DNA of 64,000 bases from JL08 sp039969355 (GTDB taxonomy: Bacteria > Pseudomonadota > Alphaproteobacteria > Rhodobacterales > Rhodobacteraceae), in contig JBDVOA010000026.1 in NCBI GenBank assembly GCA_039969355.1, forward strand, positions 133,534 through 197,533, in the 5' to 3' direction. The first letter of the stretch is position 1; every line of letters begins with the position of its first letter. The position numbers were made by a program, and so were the translations under genes. The notes beneath the pieces were generated by a model. It made no database searches, was not told the DNA's origin, and saw only the letters and a program-made list of their open reading frames with translations. Below are positions 50,982 to 59,577 of the stretch, in pieces.

Positions 50982-52685
50982 ATGCCTTATCAAGCTCCAA
51001 CTGCTGAGTATGACTTCCTTCTAAATCACGTGACCAACCTCAATGAAGTGGCGCAATTTGAGCGGTTCGAAGATGTCAGCGACGATCTTGTGTCGGCGAT
51101 TATCACAGAGTGTGGCCGGTTGTGTACTGACAAGCTGGCACCGCTAAATTCGATCGGTGATCTGCATCCGGCAACCTTGGACAATGGTGTCGTACGCTCC
51201 AGCCCTGGATTTGCGGATGGATATGCGGCCATCGCCGAAGGCGGCTGGACTGGCATTTCCGGCGATCCTGAATATGGCGGGATGGGGCTGCCCATCTCTT
51301 TGGCGACCGTTGTGAACGATATGATGGCGGGGGCCTGTCTTTCGTTGCAGCTCAATCCGATGATGACCCATGGCCAGATTGAGGCACTGGAACACCACGC
51401 AAGCGACGCGATAAAGGCGCTCTATCTGCCCAAATTGATGAGCGGTGAATGGCACGGCACGATGAACTTGACGGAACCCCACGCCGGATCAGACGTTGGT
51501 GCGCTAAGTAGCAAGGCAGAGCCCAAAGATGACGGCAGCTATGCGATCACAGGGCAGAAGATCTACATCTCGTGGGGCGATAACGACCTGACAGAAAACA
51601 CCTGCCACCTTGTGCTGGCCCGACTTCCGGATGGTCCTAAAGGCGTCAAAGGGATCAGCCTATTTATTGTTCCCAAGTTGATGCCTGACGAAAATGGCAA
51701 TGTCGGCGAGCGCAACGCACTGCGGGTTGTCAGCCTCGAGCATAAGATGGGGCTGCATGGATCGCCAACGGCTGTCATGTCGTATGAGGGTGCCACCGGC
51801 TGGCTGATCGGGGAACCCCATGCCGGCATGGCCGCAATGTTCACGATGATGAACAACGCCCGTCTGGGTGTGGGGACACAAGGCATTGGTGTGGCCGAGG
51901 CCGCATATCAGCACGCGCTAGACTATGCGTTGGAGCGCAAACAGGGCAGGGCGTCGGGCACTGGCGCGATTGTTGAGCATGCCGACGTAAAGCGGATGTT
52001 GGCGACAATGAAGGCAGATGTTTTTGCCGCCCGAGCCATCGCACTTCACTGCGCCAAAGCGATTGACATGACGACGGCTACCAACGACGCCGCTTGGAAG
52101 GCGCGTGCAGCTTTGCTGACGCCGATTGCCAAGGCTTTTGGAACGGATACGGGCATGCGGGTGTCTGAAATGGGCGTTCAGGTGCATGGCGGCATGGGCT
52201 ACATCGAAGAAACGGGCGCAGCGCAGTACTATCGCGACGTCCGTGTCACGGCTATTTACGAAGGAACCAATGGTATTCAGGCCATGGACCTTGTCACACG
52301 CAAAATGATGGACGGTGGCGAGGCGGCCTTTGCAATCTTAGACGAGATCGAAGCGCGGGCCATGGAGGCAAAAGACACGCTCTCGGATATGGCGACGCCG
52401 GTTCTGGATTCAGCAAGGTCCCTTCGTAGCGAAATCGAAGTTCTGGTGACCAAAGATATATCCGAACATCGTCTTGCTGTGGCCTATCCCTTCATGACCG
52501 CCTTCGCGCGTGTATTGGGAGCCGATGCACACCTGACGGCAGCTACGAGTGGGCAAGAGCCTCGCGTGCGTTTGGCGCGTTTTTATATCAACCGGATGTT
52601 GCCGGAGATCACCGGGTTGTTGGCCCATGTGAGAATGGGTGGTCAGGAAGTATCCGACATAACCGTCGATGACCTCGCTGCATAG
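50982..52685 (+). CDS. Acyl-CoA dehydrogenase, DmdC/FadE5-like
   Basis: A 567-residue acyl-CoA dehydrogenase with the extended C-terminus of the DmdC group (3-methylmercaptopropionyl-CoA dehydrogenase). MNLTEPHAGSDVGALSSKAE is the FAD loop, QVHGGMGYIEETGAAQYYRDVRV the helix before the active site and YEGTNGIQAMDLVTRKM holds the catalytic Glu. The substrate may be a short thioester; its place after the aco genes and a thiolase points to beta-oxidation of an acyl-CoA made by the complex. Follows the thiolase with RBS AAAGGA. Confidence 0.85.
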   Translation: MPYQAPTAEYDFLLNHVTNLNEVAQFERFEDVSDDLVSAIITECGRLCTDKLAPLNSIGDLHPATLDNGVVRSSPGFADGYAAIAEGGWTGISGDPEYGGMGLPISLATVVNDMMAGACLSLQLNPMMTHGQIEALEHHASDAIKALYLPKLMSGEWHGTMNLTEPHAGSDVGALSSKAEPKDDGSYAITGQKIYISWGDNDLTENTCHLVLARLPDGPKGVKGISLFIVPKLMPDENGNVGERNALRVVSLEHKMGLHGSPTAVMSYEGATGWLIGEPHAGMAAMFTMMNNARLGVGTQGIGVAEAAYQHALDYALERKQGRASGTGAIVEHADVKRMLATMKADVFAARAIALHCAKAIDMTTATNDAAWKARAALLTPIAKAFGTDTGMRVSEMGVQVHGGMGYIEETGAAQYYRDVRVTAIYEGTNGIQAMDLVTRKMMDGGEAAFAILDEIEARAMEAKDTLSDMATPVLDSARSLRSEIEVLVTKDISEHRLAVAYPFMTAFARVLGADAHLTAATSGQEPRVRLARFYINRMLPEITGLLAHVRMGGQEVSDITVDDLAA

Positions 52686-52745
52686 GCAGGTCGTCCTGTG
52701 AACACAGAGACCCGATTACACTTTGATGCGTGTGGATTCACTGTG

Positions 52746-53696
52746 TTACTGGTTTAGGAAACAAGCGGTTTGGACGTTTGCGCCTTCGACTTGGAGCAAC
52801 TCGGGCACCTGATCTCGGCACTTGTCCATCACCTGTGAACACCGTGATGAAAAAGGACAACCTGTGGGGCGGTTGATCGGGCTGGGGATTTCACCCTTGG
52901 GCATGGTCCGTTTGCTGCGCATGTCCGGATCAAGCTGTGGAACAGATCCGACAAGCATTTGAGTGTAGGGGTGCTTTGGGTTCGCAAAGATCTCATCCGC
53001 AGAGCCGGATTCCACGACGCGCCCCAGATACATCACCAAAAGCGTATCCGCGAGGTATTCGACCGTCGCCAGAGAGTGGCTGATGAAAAGATAGCTGATG
53101 CCTTTGTCGCGTTTCAGATCAGCCAAGAGGTTAAGGACCTGCGCCTGTACTGACACATCCAAAGCCGAGGTCGGCTCATCCAGCACGATCAGGTGAGGGT
53201 CCAGCGCAAGGGCGCGCGCAATTGCGATCCGTTGGCGTTGACCGCCTGAAAACTGATGTGGAAACCGTTCTGCCGCACTGACTGGCATGCCGACGTCTTC
53301 AAGAAGTTGGCCGACTTTTGCGCGCAGTTCGCTTCCTTTCATGCCACGATGGACTTTCAAGGCCTCACCCACGCTATCGCCTACGCGCATGCGCGGGTTC
53401 AGTGACGAATGGGGGTCTTGAAATACAACGCCGATCTTCTGACGCAATTCGAGCAACTCGGCGCGCGTTGCTGTCGCCGTATCAAGGCCTTCAAAGATAA
53501 CATGGCCGCTCGTGGCTTTGATAAGCTGCAGAAGGCTCAAGGCGAGCGTGGTTTTTCCACAACCGGACTCTCCGACCACAGCAACTGAGTGTCCTTGGTC
53601 AATCGTGAAAGAGACGTGATCAACAGCGTGGACAAGACCTGCCGGTGTTGGGAAAAACTTGCAAAGATCACTGACTTCAAGGACGGCCTGTTCCAT
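52746..53696 (-). CDS. Dipeptide/oligopeptide-type ABC transporter ATPase (DppF-like)
   Basis: A 316-residue ATPase. Walker A is GESGCGKTTLAL near residue 40, the signature is HQFSGGQRQRIAIARAL and Walker B is LIVLDEPTSALD. A C-terminal oligopeptide-transporter extension holds CPFSSRCSQVMDKC, the Fe-S-like cysteine cluster typical of the DppF/OppF group. It overlaps the DppD-like gene by one base (TAATG). Last gene of a five-gene importer operon. Confidence 0.9.
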   Translation of the reverse strand: MEQAVLEVSDLCKFFPTPAGLVHAVDHVSFTIDQGHSVAVVGESGCGKTTLALSLLQLIKATSGHVIFEGLDTATATRAELLELRQKIGVVFQDPHSSLNPRMRVGDSVGEALKVHRGMKGSELRAKVGQLLEDVGMPVSAAERFPHQFSGGQRQRIAIARALALDPHLIVLDEPTSALDVSVQAQVLNLLADLKRDKGISYLFISHSLATVEYLADTLLVMYLGRVVESGSADEIFANPKHPYTQMLVGSVPQLDPDMRSKRTMPKGEIPSPINRPTGCPFSSRCSQVMDKCRDQVPELLQVEGANVQTACFLNQ

Positions 53697-54667
53697 TACA
53701 CGGTCTCCAAGGGTTCAGGGTTGTGGCAGGCAAAACTGCCCTCGGCCTGGTGCTGTAGTGCGGGGAACTCTGTTGTGCAGAGGTCGTTTGTCGCCTGGCA
53801 ACGCGGTGCGAAAGGGCAGCCAACCTTGATTTCTCCCGCACCTGGGGCATTGCCAGGGATCGTCTGAAAGCGAGTCTTTTCGCCCATGACCGGCGTCGAA
53901 TTCAAAAGCGCGCGGGTATAGCGGTGGCGGGGTTGTTTAAGGACGGCGTTGACGGTGTTTTCTTCAACAATTTGGCCGGAATACATCACGTAAACCCGAT
54001 CACAAATTTCTGCCACCACGCCCAGATCGTGGGTGATGAACAGAACCCCAACGCCGCGCTCTTCTGCCAAGGTCCGGATCATATGGATGACTTGCGCCTG
54101 CACCGTTACATCCAGCGCGGTCGTTGGTTCGTCACAGATCAGCACCTGCGGTTTGCATGCAAAGGCCAGCGCAATCATCGCGCGCTGCAATTGGCCGCCA
54201 GACATCTGGTGTGGATATTTTCGCAGAGCAAGGGCAGGGTCGGGGAGTTTTAGTTCCGTGAAACCGTCCAACGCTTTTTGATGTGCCTCAGCACGACTGA
54301 CCCCGATTTGCGCCATGATGGCATCGGTGATCTGACGGTCGAGTCGATCATAAGGTGAAAAGGCCCGCATGGGTTGCTGGAATATGACCGAGGCTTTGCC
54401 CCGCGCGTCTTGTCGCGTTTCCTTGGCGCGGCCAAGTCGGATGGGCTGGCCAGCCATTTCAACCGAGCCGGTAACTATCGCGTTTTCGGTGACAAGGCCA
54501 AGGGCCGCGGACGGGGTTGTTGATTTGCCCGACCCAGATTCGCCGACCATGCCGACGATCTCACCCGGAGCAATATCCATCGAAACACCGTGTAAGACTT
54601 GGGTCACACCGCGACGCGACGAGTAACCAACGCGAAGATCACGCACAGAAAAGGCAGGGACGGTCAT
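53696..54667 (-). CDS. Dipeptide/oligopeptide-type ABC transporter ATPase (DppD-like)
   Basis: A 323-residue ATPase. Walker A is GESGSGKSTTPSAALG near residue 42, the signature HQMSGGQLQRAMIALA and Walker B LICDEPTTALD. A C-terminal CPFAPRCQATNDLC cysteine set marks the Opp/Dpp/nickel family. It acts as a heterodimer with the DppF-like ATPase. The start overlaps the permease gene by 4 bases. Confidence 0.9.
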   Translation of the reverse strand: MTVPAFSVRDLRVGYSSRRGVTQVLHGVSMDIAPGEIVGMVGESGSGKSTTPSAALGLVTENAIVTGSVEMAGQPIRLGRAKETRQDARGKASVIFQQPMRAFSPYDRLDRQITDAIMAQIGVSRAEAHQKALDGFTELKLPDPALALRKYPHQMSGGQLQRAMIALAFACKPQVLICDEPTTALDVTVQAQVIHMIRTLAEERGVGVLFITHDLGVVAEICDRVYVMYSGQIVEENTVNAVLKQPRHRYTRALLNSTPVMGEKTRFQTIPGNAPGAGEIKVGCPFAPRCQATNDLCTTEFPALQHQAEGSFACHNPEPLETV

Positions 54668-55536
54668 TTGCCGTCTCCTTTCGGATCAAGCAGATCGCGG
54701 ACTCCATCGCCCAAAAGGTTCAGGGCGAACACAGTTATGAGGATGGCAAAACCGGGCATCATCGCGACCCACCAGAAGTCAAGGAACTTGGTACGCGACG
54801 TCGCCACCATCAGACCCCATTCGATATCGGGTTCTTTGGCGCCAATGCCGATGAAAGACAGAGAAGCCGCCGCTAGGATCGTATAGCCGAAATCCATTGA
54901 GGCCTGTGTGATCGCGGGCGTCCAACAGTTGGGTAGCATATGTTTGAACAGGATGCGCCCATGTCCAAAACCACTGGCCTTTGCGGATTTAACATAAAGC
55001 GACTGTGATACGCGCTGGGATTCGGAATAGACGATTCGTGCATACCAAGGGAATGCTGAGATCGAGAGGGCGATCATCGCCTCATAGAGGCCCTGACCAA
55101 GTGCAGCGGTGATCGCGATCGGCAAGAGGAGCGGAGGAAACGCGATGAACACGTCCGTAAAGCGCATCAGCCAAAAGCCGAACCGTCCGCCAGCGTAACC
55201 AGCGATCAACCCAATAGGCGTGCCGATCAGAACAGCCAATATCGTGACCATAAGGCCGATCATGAGAGAGGTGCGCGCCCCATAAAGTATGCGGGAATAC
55301 AAATCGCGGCCCAATTCATCGGTGCCAAAGAAGTGTGTCAAAGATGGTGGTAGTAATTTGTCGTCAAAGTTGATTGCAAGCGGGTCGTAAGTCGCCAGGA
55401 GCGGCGCGAAAATCGCGGCAATAAGGACAATAATAAAGAGCACGAACCCAACAAAGAATGTTTTGTTCCCTGCTACGCGGCCGAGCAAAGTGGCCCAGCG
55501 GGACGGCTCGTTTGATGTATCTACTGCGGTCATCAA
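54664..55536 (-). CDS. Dipeptide-type ABC transporter permease (DppC-like)
   Basis: A 290-residue inner-membrane permease with about six helices. The N-terminal half contains FAPLLATYDPLAINFDDKLL and HFFGTDELGRDLYSRILYGA, the DppC family signature, and the EAA loop is near VKSAKASGFGHGRILFKHML. It pairs with the DppB-like permease. It is 6 bases downstream of that gene. Confidence 0.9.
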   Translation of the reverse strand: MMTAVDTSNEPSRWATLLGRVAGNKTFFVGFVLFIIVLIAAIFAPLLATYDPLAINFDDKLLPPSLTHFFGTDELGRDLYSRILYGARTSLMIGLMVTILAVLIGTPIGLIAGYAGGRFGFWLMRFTDVFIAFPPLLLPIAITAALGQGLYEAMIALSISAFPWYARIVYSESQRVSQSLYVKSAKASGFGHGRILFKHMLPNCWTPAITQASMDFGYTILAAASLSFIGIGAKEPDIEWGLMVATSRTKFLDFWWVAMMPGFAILITVFALNLLGDGVRDLLDPKGDGK

Positions 55537-55542
55537 GGCCCC

Positions 55543-56556
55543 CTACGGTCTTAGACGCGGATCAACCGCGAAGTGGAGCATGTCCACGAAAAAAGTAATT
55601 ATCAGATAGGCCGACGCGAGAAGCATGGTGATGGCCATGACGGATGGGAAATCACTGGTGGTGATGGCGCGGACAATGAAGCCGCCAATACCCGGCCAGT
55701 CAAAGACGAATTCTGCGACCACGGACGTGCCCAGCAAGTATCCGAAGGTCATGCCAACCACCGTCAGAAGCGGGATCATCGCGGCCTTCAGGACATAGCG
55801 GAAATTCACGCGAGTGGAAGACAGGCCGTAGGCGCGAAGGGTTGTGACAAATTCTTCGCTCAAGGCTTCGATCATCATTGTGCGCGTGATCCGCACGATC
55901 AAAGCGAGGGCCGATAGGGAGAGGGCAAGAGTCGGCATCGCGAGATGGGCGGCTGCACTTTGGAAGGCGACCCATTGGCCTGCAAGGGCGCTGTCGACGA
56001 GGTAAAGACCCGTGACAGACGGGAATTCATGGTCCAGTAAAACAAGGTCGTCGATCCGGCCTTGCAAGGGAAGCCACCGAAGTTTTCCTGCAAAAAGAAG
56101 CTGCAACATCATAGCGATCAAGAACGTTGGTACAGCCACGCCGAGGGCGGATATTGATCGTGCTACTACGTCGATCACGCCGTTCTGTCGCAGAGCGGCG
56201 AAAACCCCTAGTGGGACGCCGACAATCAAGACGAGGAGAACGGAGCAGAGAACCAACTCGAGTGTTGCTGGAAAGCGCTCGCCGATCTCGGTGAGGACAG
56301 GGCGCTTCGTCATTAATGAGTTGCCAAAATCCCCTTGGATCACTTCGCCCATGTACCTGACAAACTGTACCGGCAAGGGGCGGTCCAGCCCCATTTCTTC
56401 GGTGACTCGCGCCACTGCTTCCGCAGTCGGGCGCGAGCCAAGGAGCATTTCTACTGGTGAGCCAGGCAGGACGCGGCTGATGAAGAAGGTCATCACCAGC
56501 ACACCCAAAAGGATCAGAACCATTGTGCCAAGTCGTTTTAAGACATACGTGAACAT
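55543..56556 (-). CDS. Dipeptide-type ABC transporter permease (DppB-like)
   Basis: A 337-residue permease with about six helices. The N-terminal YVLKRLGTMVLILLGVLVMT and the LPGSPVEMLLG loop are typical of the DppB/OppB family; the EAA loop is TTLRAYGLSSTRVNFRYVLK. It lies 24 bases after the binding-protein gene. Confidence 0.9.
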   Translation of the reverse strand: MFTYVLKRLGTMVLILLGVLVMTFFISRVLPGSPVEMLLGSRPTAEAVARVTEEMGLDRPLPVQFVRYMGEVIQGDFGNSLMTKRPVLTEIGERFPATLELVLCSVLLVLIVGVPLGVFAALRQNGVIDVVARSISALGVAVPTFLIAMMLQLLFAGKLRWLPLQGRIDDLVLLDHEFPSVTGLYLVDSALAGQWVAFQSAAAHLAMPTLALSLSALALIVRITRTMMIEALSEEFVTTLRAYGLSSTRVNFRYVLKAAMIPLLTVVGMTFGYLLGTSVVAEFVFDWPGIGGFIVRAITTSDFPSVMAITMLLASAYLIITFFVDMLHFAVDPRLRP

Positions 56557-56580
56557 GTTTCTGATCCTCCAGATCGTGGT

Positions 56581-58122
56581 TTAGTCTGCCAACCGGATGT
56601 CGCGGAGCGAATACCAGCGGTTGTAGGCTGGATTGTGTGTCAGCCCTTCCCATTTCGAGTTTAGGACAACCATTGCCGCGATCTCTTGGTCCCAGACAGC
56701 GGCGGCATCATCAACAAGGATACCCTGGGCTTGCTGGAATGCAGCAATCGAACCTTCTGGGTCGTTAGCCTCTAGCCCGATGGCGGTCTCAACAGCTGCG
56801 TCGTAGGCTGTGTTGGCGTAGTGACCGAGGTTAAACATCGCCTCGGATGAGTGATATTGCAGGAACATGGGACCAGCCAATGTCATGCGATCAGGCCACC
56901 AGATAAGGCCGAACATGTTGAACGCATCTGGGCTTTGGGCCTGATCCCAAAGAGGGCCAAGGTCGCCCGGGACACAGTCAACTTCGATGCCGACCTGTGA
57001 AGCGTTTGACTGGAACAGAACGCAGATGTTTTTCCATTCTTCAAAGCTGGAAATGTAGGCGACCGAGAGTTTCAGGTCATCCTCACTGACACCGGAGGCG
57101 TCGATCAGCTCTTGGGCTTTTGCGATATCGAAAGCAGGCAAATCGAACTGGCCTGACCCCGGGTAGTTGGACCAAACGGTCGACGTTGCAGGCGTTGACT
57201 GGCCTGCATAGATGCCGCTGGCCACAGATGCGCGATCCCACAAGTGCTGGATCGCCTGACGCACCATAAGGTTATCAGTTGGCGCCTTTTGGTGGTTCAT
57301 GTACCAGAAAACCGACTGATAGGTGGGCAGGTTGTATACATCGAATTCATCGCTGTCCTCAAAACGCGCGATCTGGTCGCGTGGCAGGTCTTCGACCATG
57401 TCAGCCTCACCGCCGTCAAGCATTTGCACGCGTGTCGACGCTTCGGTCACGATGCGGAAAACAGCACGATCAATTTCTTTGCCGTCGTTTTCCCAGCCGC
57501 CCCAGTAATCTTCGTACCGATCCAAGACAATTTGCTGGCCAGTCTTCGCCTGACGCAGCGTATAAGGGCCGGTGCCGACCGCATTGCCTTCGCGGAACCA
57601 GTCTTCGCCCTGTGCCGACGCGGATGGCGCAACCACAAACGAGCCGACGGTGCCAGAGACCGCGACCAGAACCGCTGTCGGGGCTTCGGTAACAATTTGC
57701 ACAGTCAGATCATCGACTGCATTGATTTCTGTGACGCCCATCCAAGTATAGCCCGTCGAGTCCGAGGCCATGGAGCGTTCAAAGGAAGACTTCACAGCTT
57801 CGGCGTTCATGGGGCTGCCGTCGTGGAACGTCACACCTTCGCGCAAGTTAAATGTCCAGATCAAACCGCTGTCATCGACAGACCAATCCGATGCCAAGCC
57901 AGGGCGATAGCCGCCTTCTGTATCCGCGTCCCACCAAACCAGTGGCTCATAGATGTTATAAAGAACGGCCGGTTCAGCAGCGGCAGCATGGGCTGGATCC
58001 CAGTCTTCCATGTCAAGTGACCAAGCGTAGGTGAATACGTTCCGGTCTTGCGCCGACGCTGGCAACGCCATCGTCGCTGCTGCAAGAGCCATAGTGGCCG
58101 TCATCATTACTGGATATCTCAT
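56581..58122 (-). CDS. Periplasmic substrate-binding protein of a dipeptide-type ABC transporter (DppA-like)
   Basis: A 513-residue SBP_bac_5 protein. An N-terminal signal peptide (MRYPVMMTATMALAAATMAL, cleaved after ASA) is followed by the extracytoplasmic two-lobe binding fold: DPAHAAAAEPAVLYNIYEPL, LREGVTFHDGSPMNAEAVKS, VGTGPYTLRQ and AIQHLWDRASVAS. Members take up peptides, nickel or small organic compounds; the ligand cannot be read. I start at 58122 because AGAAACC stands before it and the signal peptide begins there; a further 10 residues upstream are not signal-like. Confidence 0.88.
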   Translation of the reverse strand: MRYPVMMTATMALAAATMALPASAQDRNVFTYAWSLDMEDWDPAHAAAAEPAVLYNIYEPLVWWDADTEGGYRPGLASDWSVDDSGLIWTFNLREGVTFHDGSPMNAEAVKSSFERSMASDSTGYTWMGVTEINAVDDLTVQIVTEAPTAVLVAVSGTVGSFVVAPSASAQGEDWFREGNAVGTGPYTLRQAKTGQQIVLDRYEDYWGGWENDGKEIDRAVFRIVTEASTRVQMLDGGEADMVEDLPRDQIARFEDSDEFDVYNLPTYQSVFWYMNHQKAPTDNLMVRQAIQHLWDRASVASGIYAGQSTPATSTVWSNYPGSGQFDLPAFDIAKAQELIDASGVSEDDLKLSVAYISSFEEWKNICVLFQSNASQVGIEVDCVPGDLGPLWDQAQSPDAFNMFGLIWWPDRMTLAGPMFLQYHSSEAMFNLGHYANTAYDAAVETAIGLEANDPEGSIAAFQQAQGILVDDAAAVWDQEIAAMVVLNSKWEGLTHNPAYNRWYSLRDIRLAD

Positions 58123-58211
58123 GGTTTCTCCCCGTTGATTGAGTCTTATCATTTATTAATTCGAGTGTTTCCGCCACAAGCTGGGCTTCCTAGTGCGGTT
58201 TCGGTCAATTC

Positions 58212-58248
58212 CCTATCCATTCCGGCGGAGGTGTCCGTTTGGGATAGG
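58212..58248. repeat. Inverted repeat CCTATCC...GGATAGG in the divergent promoter region
   Basis: CCTATCC (58212-58218) and GGATAGG (58242-58248) are perfect inverted 7-mers, 23 bases apart, between the importer operon and the divergent VOC gene. It could be an operator for control of both transcripts; no regulator gene is adjacent except the AraC gene at 60945. Confidence 0.3.
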
Positions 58249-58336
58249 CAATACGTCGAAAGGGTTATTCCTAGCGGCGGCACTTACGATAGTCTTAGCC
58301 CATACAATCCACTTTCATTTTATGGGAAGAGTACTG

Positions 58337-58777
58337 ATGACTGCTCCTAAACTGACCAGTTTCCACCACGTCGGGCTGTCCGTGCCTGATCTTGATCGCG
58401 CAATTGCGTTTTACACGGATGTCATTGGTTTTACCTTATTGGATAGGGCAAAGTGGTCAGATGCGCCTGATCTTGATCGTGCCATAGGTGCAAAAGAATC
58501 TGCAGGCGAATTCGCGATGATTGAATTGGATGGCTTTTGTATAGAGCTGTTTCAGTTCGAAAGCCCCACAGCGACCACACCGTCCGAGCCACGCATAGTT
58601 GGCCACGGATGGACGCACATTTGCGTAAAAGTAGACGACGCGGCGGCGATGCATACGGCCTTGGTCAATGCAGGGGCAAAGATGCATGCAGAACCGTTCA
58701 ACATCGGTGATGGTCCCTTTGCCTATGCTCGCGACCCTTTTGGAAATATCATTGAAATTTGGCAGGACGAAACATGA
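58337..58777 (+). CDS. VOC-superfamily (glyoxalase/dioxygenase) protein
   Basis: A 146-residue vicinal-oxygen-chelate protein. FHHVGLSVPDLDRAIAFYTD at the start and VGHGWTHICVKVDD in the second half hold paired His residues, and CIELFQFESP and GNIIEIWQ carry the acidic ligands, so a two-module metal site is likely. Could be a lyase, isomerase or dioxygenase. ATG at 58337 follows GGGAAGAG. Its stop overlaps the next gene (ATGA). Confidence 0.78.
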   Translation: MTAPKLTSFHHVGLSVPDLDRAIAFYTDVIGFTLLDRAKWSDAPDLDRAIGAKESAGEFAMIELDGFCIELFQFESPTATTPSEPRIVGHGWTHICVKVDDAAAMHTALVNAGAKMHAEPFNIGDGPFAYARDPFGNIIEIWQDET

Positions 58778-59520
58778 CTTTTTTCTCACTTAGCGGCAAA
58801 CGCGCTTTCGTCACCGGGGCAGGGGGCGGCATCGGCCTTGCGGTTGCAACACGGTATGTCCAAGCGGGGGCCGAGGTTGTCCTCGCCGATATCACGGACG
58901 CATCTGAGGCCGCAGAAGCGACCGGCGCGACGGCGGTGATGTTGGATGTCGGTGACGAAGCGGCGATGAAAGCGGCTTTTGAGGTCGCCGGCCCTTTGGA
59001 TATCATCGTCAACAACGCTGGAATCCTAGGAATCGAGGTTCCGATCGCAGACCAAACCATCGCCAACTTGGACAAGATGCTGAGGGTGAACCTGCAAAGC
59101 GTGCACCATGCCCTGCAACACGGAGCGGCTGTCATGCGCGACGGCGGGTCGATCATCAACACATCCAGCTACAATTCCATGATAGCGATCCGCGAGACAC
59201 CTCATTATGCCGTTACCAAGGCAGGTATGAACGCCCTGACCCGAAACGGTGCGGTCGAGTTGGGCCATCGTGGTATCCGTGTGAATTCTGTCTGTCCCGC
59301 TTACGTTGCATCGGGCATGTCGGGAGGAGACGAAGTGTTCCGTGTCGCCAAACGGGTTTGCCCGTTGGAACGCGCGGCGACCACAGATGATCTTGTTGGC
59401 CTCTATCATTTTTTAGCGTCAGACGAAGGTCGCTATATGACGGGACAATCCATCGTCATTGATGGCGGCTGGTCCGCTGGACTTACGCCTGCCGCTTGGG
59501 ATGCGCTTTCGGCTGAATAA
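58774..59520 (+). CDS. SDR family oxidoreductase
   Basis: A 248-residue short-chain dehydrogenase. AFVTGAGGGIGLAVATRYVQ is the cofactor turn, NNAGILG the NNAG motif, INTSSYNSM the catalytic Ser and HYAVTKAGMNAL the Tyr-x3-Lys pair. GQSIVIDGGWSAG ends the fold. ATG at 58774 overlaps the VOC stop, so both belong to one operon; substrate unknown. Confidence 0.85.
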   Translation: MTFFSLSGKRAFVTGAGGGIGLAVATRYVQAGAEVVLADITDASEAAEATGATAVMLDVGDEAAMKAAFEVAGPLDIIVNNAGILGIEVPIADQTIANLDKMLRVNLQSVHHALQHGAAVMRDGGSIINTSSYNSMIAIRETPHYAVTKAGMNALTRNGAVELGHRGIRVNSVCPAYVASGMSGGDEVFRVAKRVCPLERAATTDDLVGLYHFLASDEGRYMTGQSIVIDGGWSAGLTPAAWDALSAE

Positions 59521-59529
59521 AGACTTTGT

Positions 59530-59549
59530 CGGGCGATTACGTCCGCCCG
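59530..59549. terminator. Hairpin between convergent SDR and alcohol dehydrogenase genes
   Basis: CGGGCG (59530-59535) pairs with CGCCCG (59544-59549) across 8 bases. No T-run follows on the + strand. It is the only structure in the 57-base gap between the two stop codons. Confidence 0.35.
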
Positions 59550-59577
59550 GCTTAGTCCTTACGTCGTCGCTATCAGG

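Noticed and set aside
58193..58336. 48-residue N-terminal extension of the VOC protein
   Set aside because: It lies in the divergent promoter region, covers an inverted repeat and lacks VOC character; the ATG at 58337 has a ribosome binding site.
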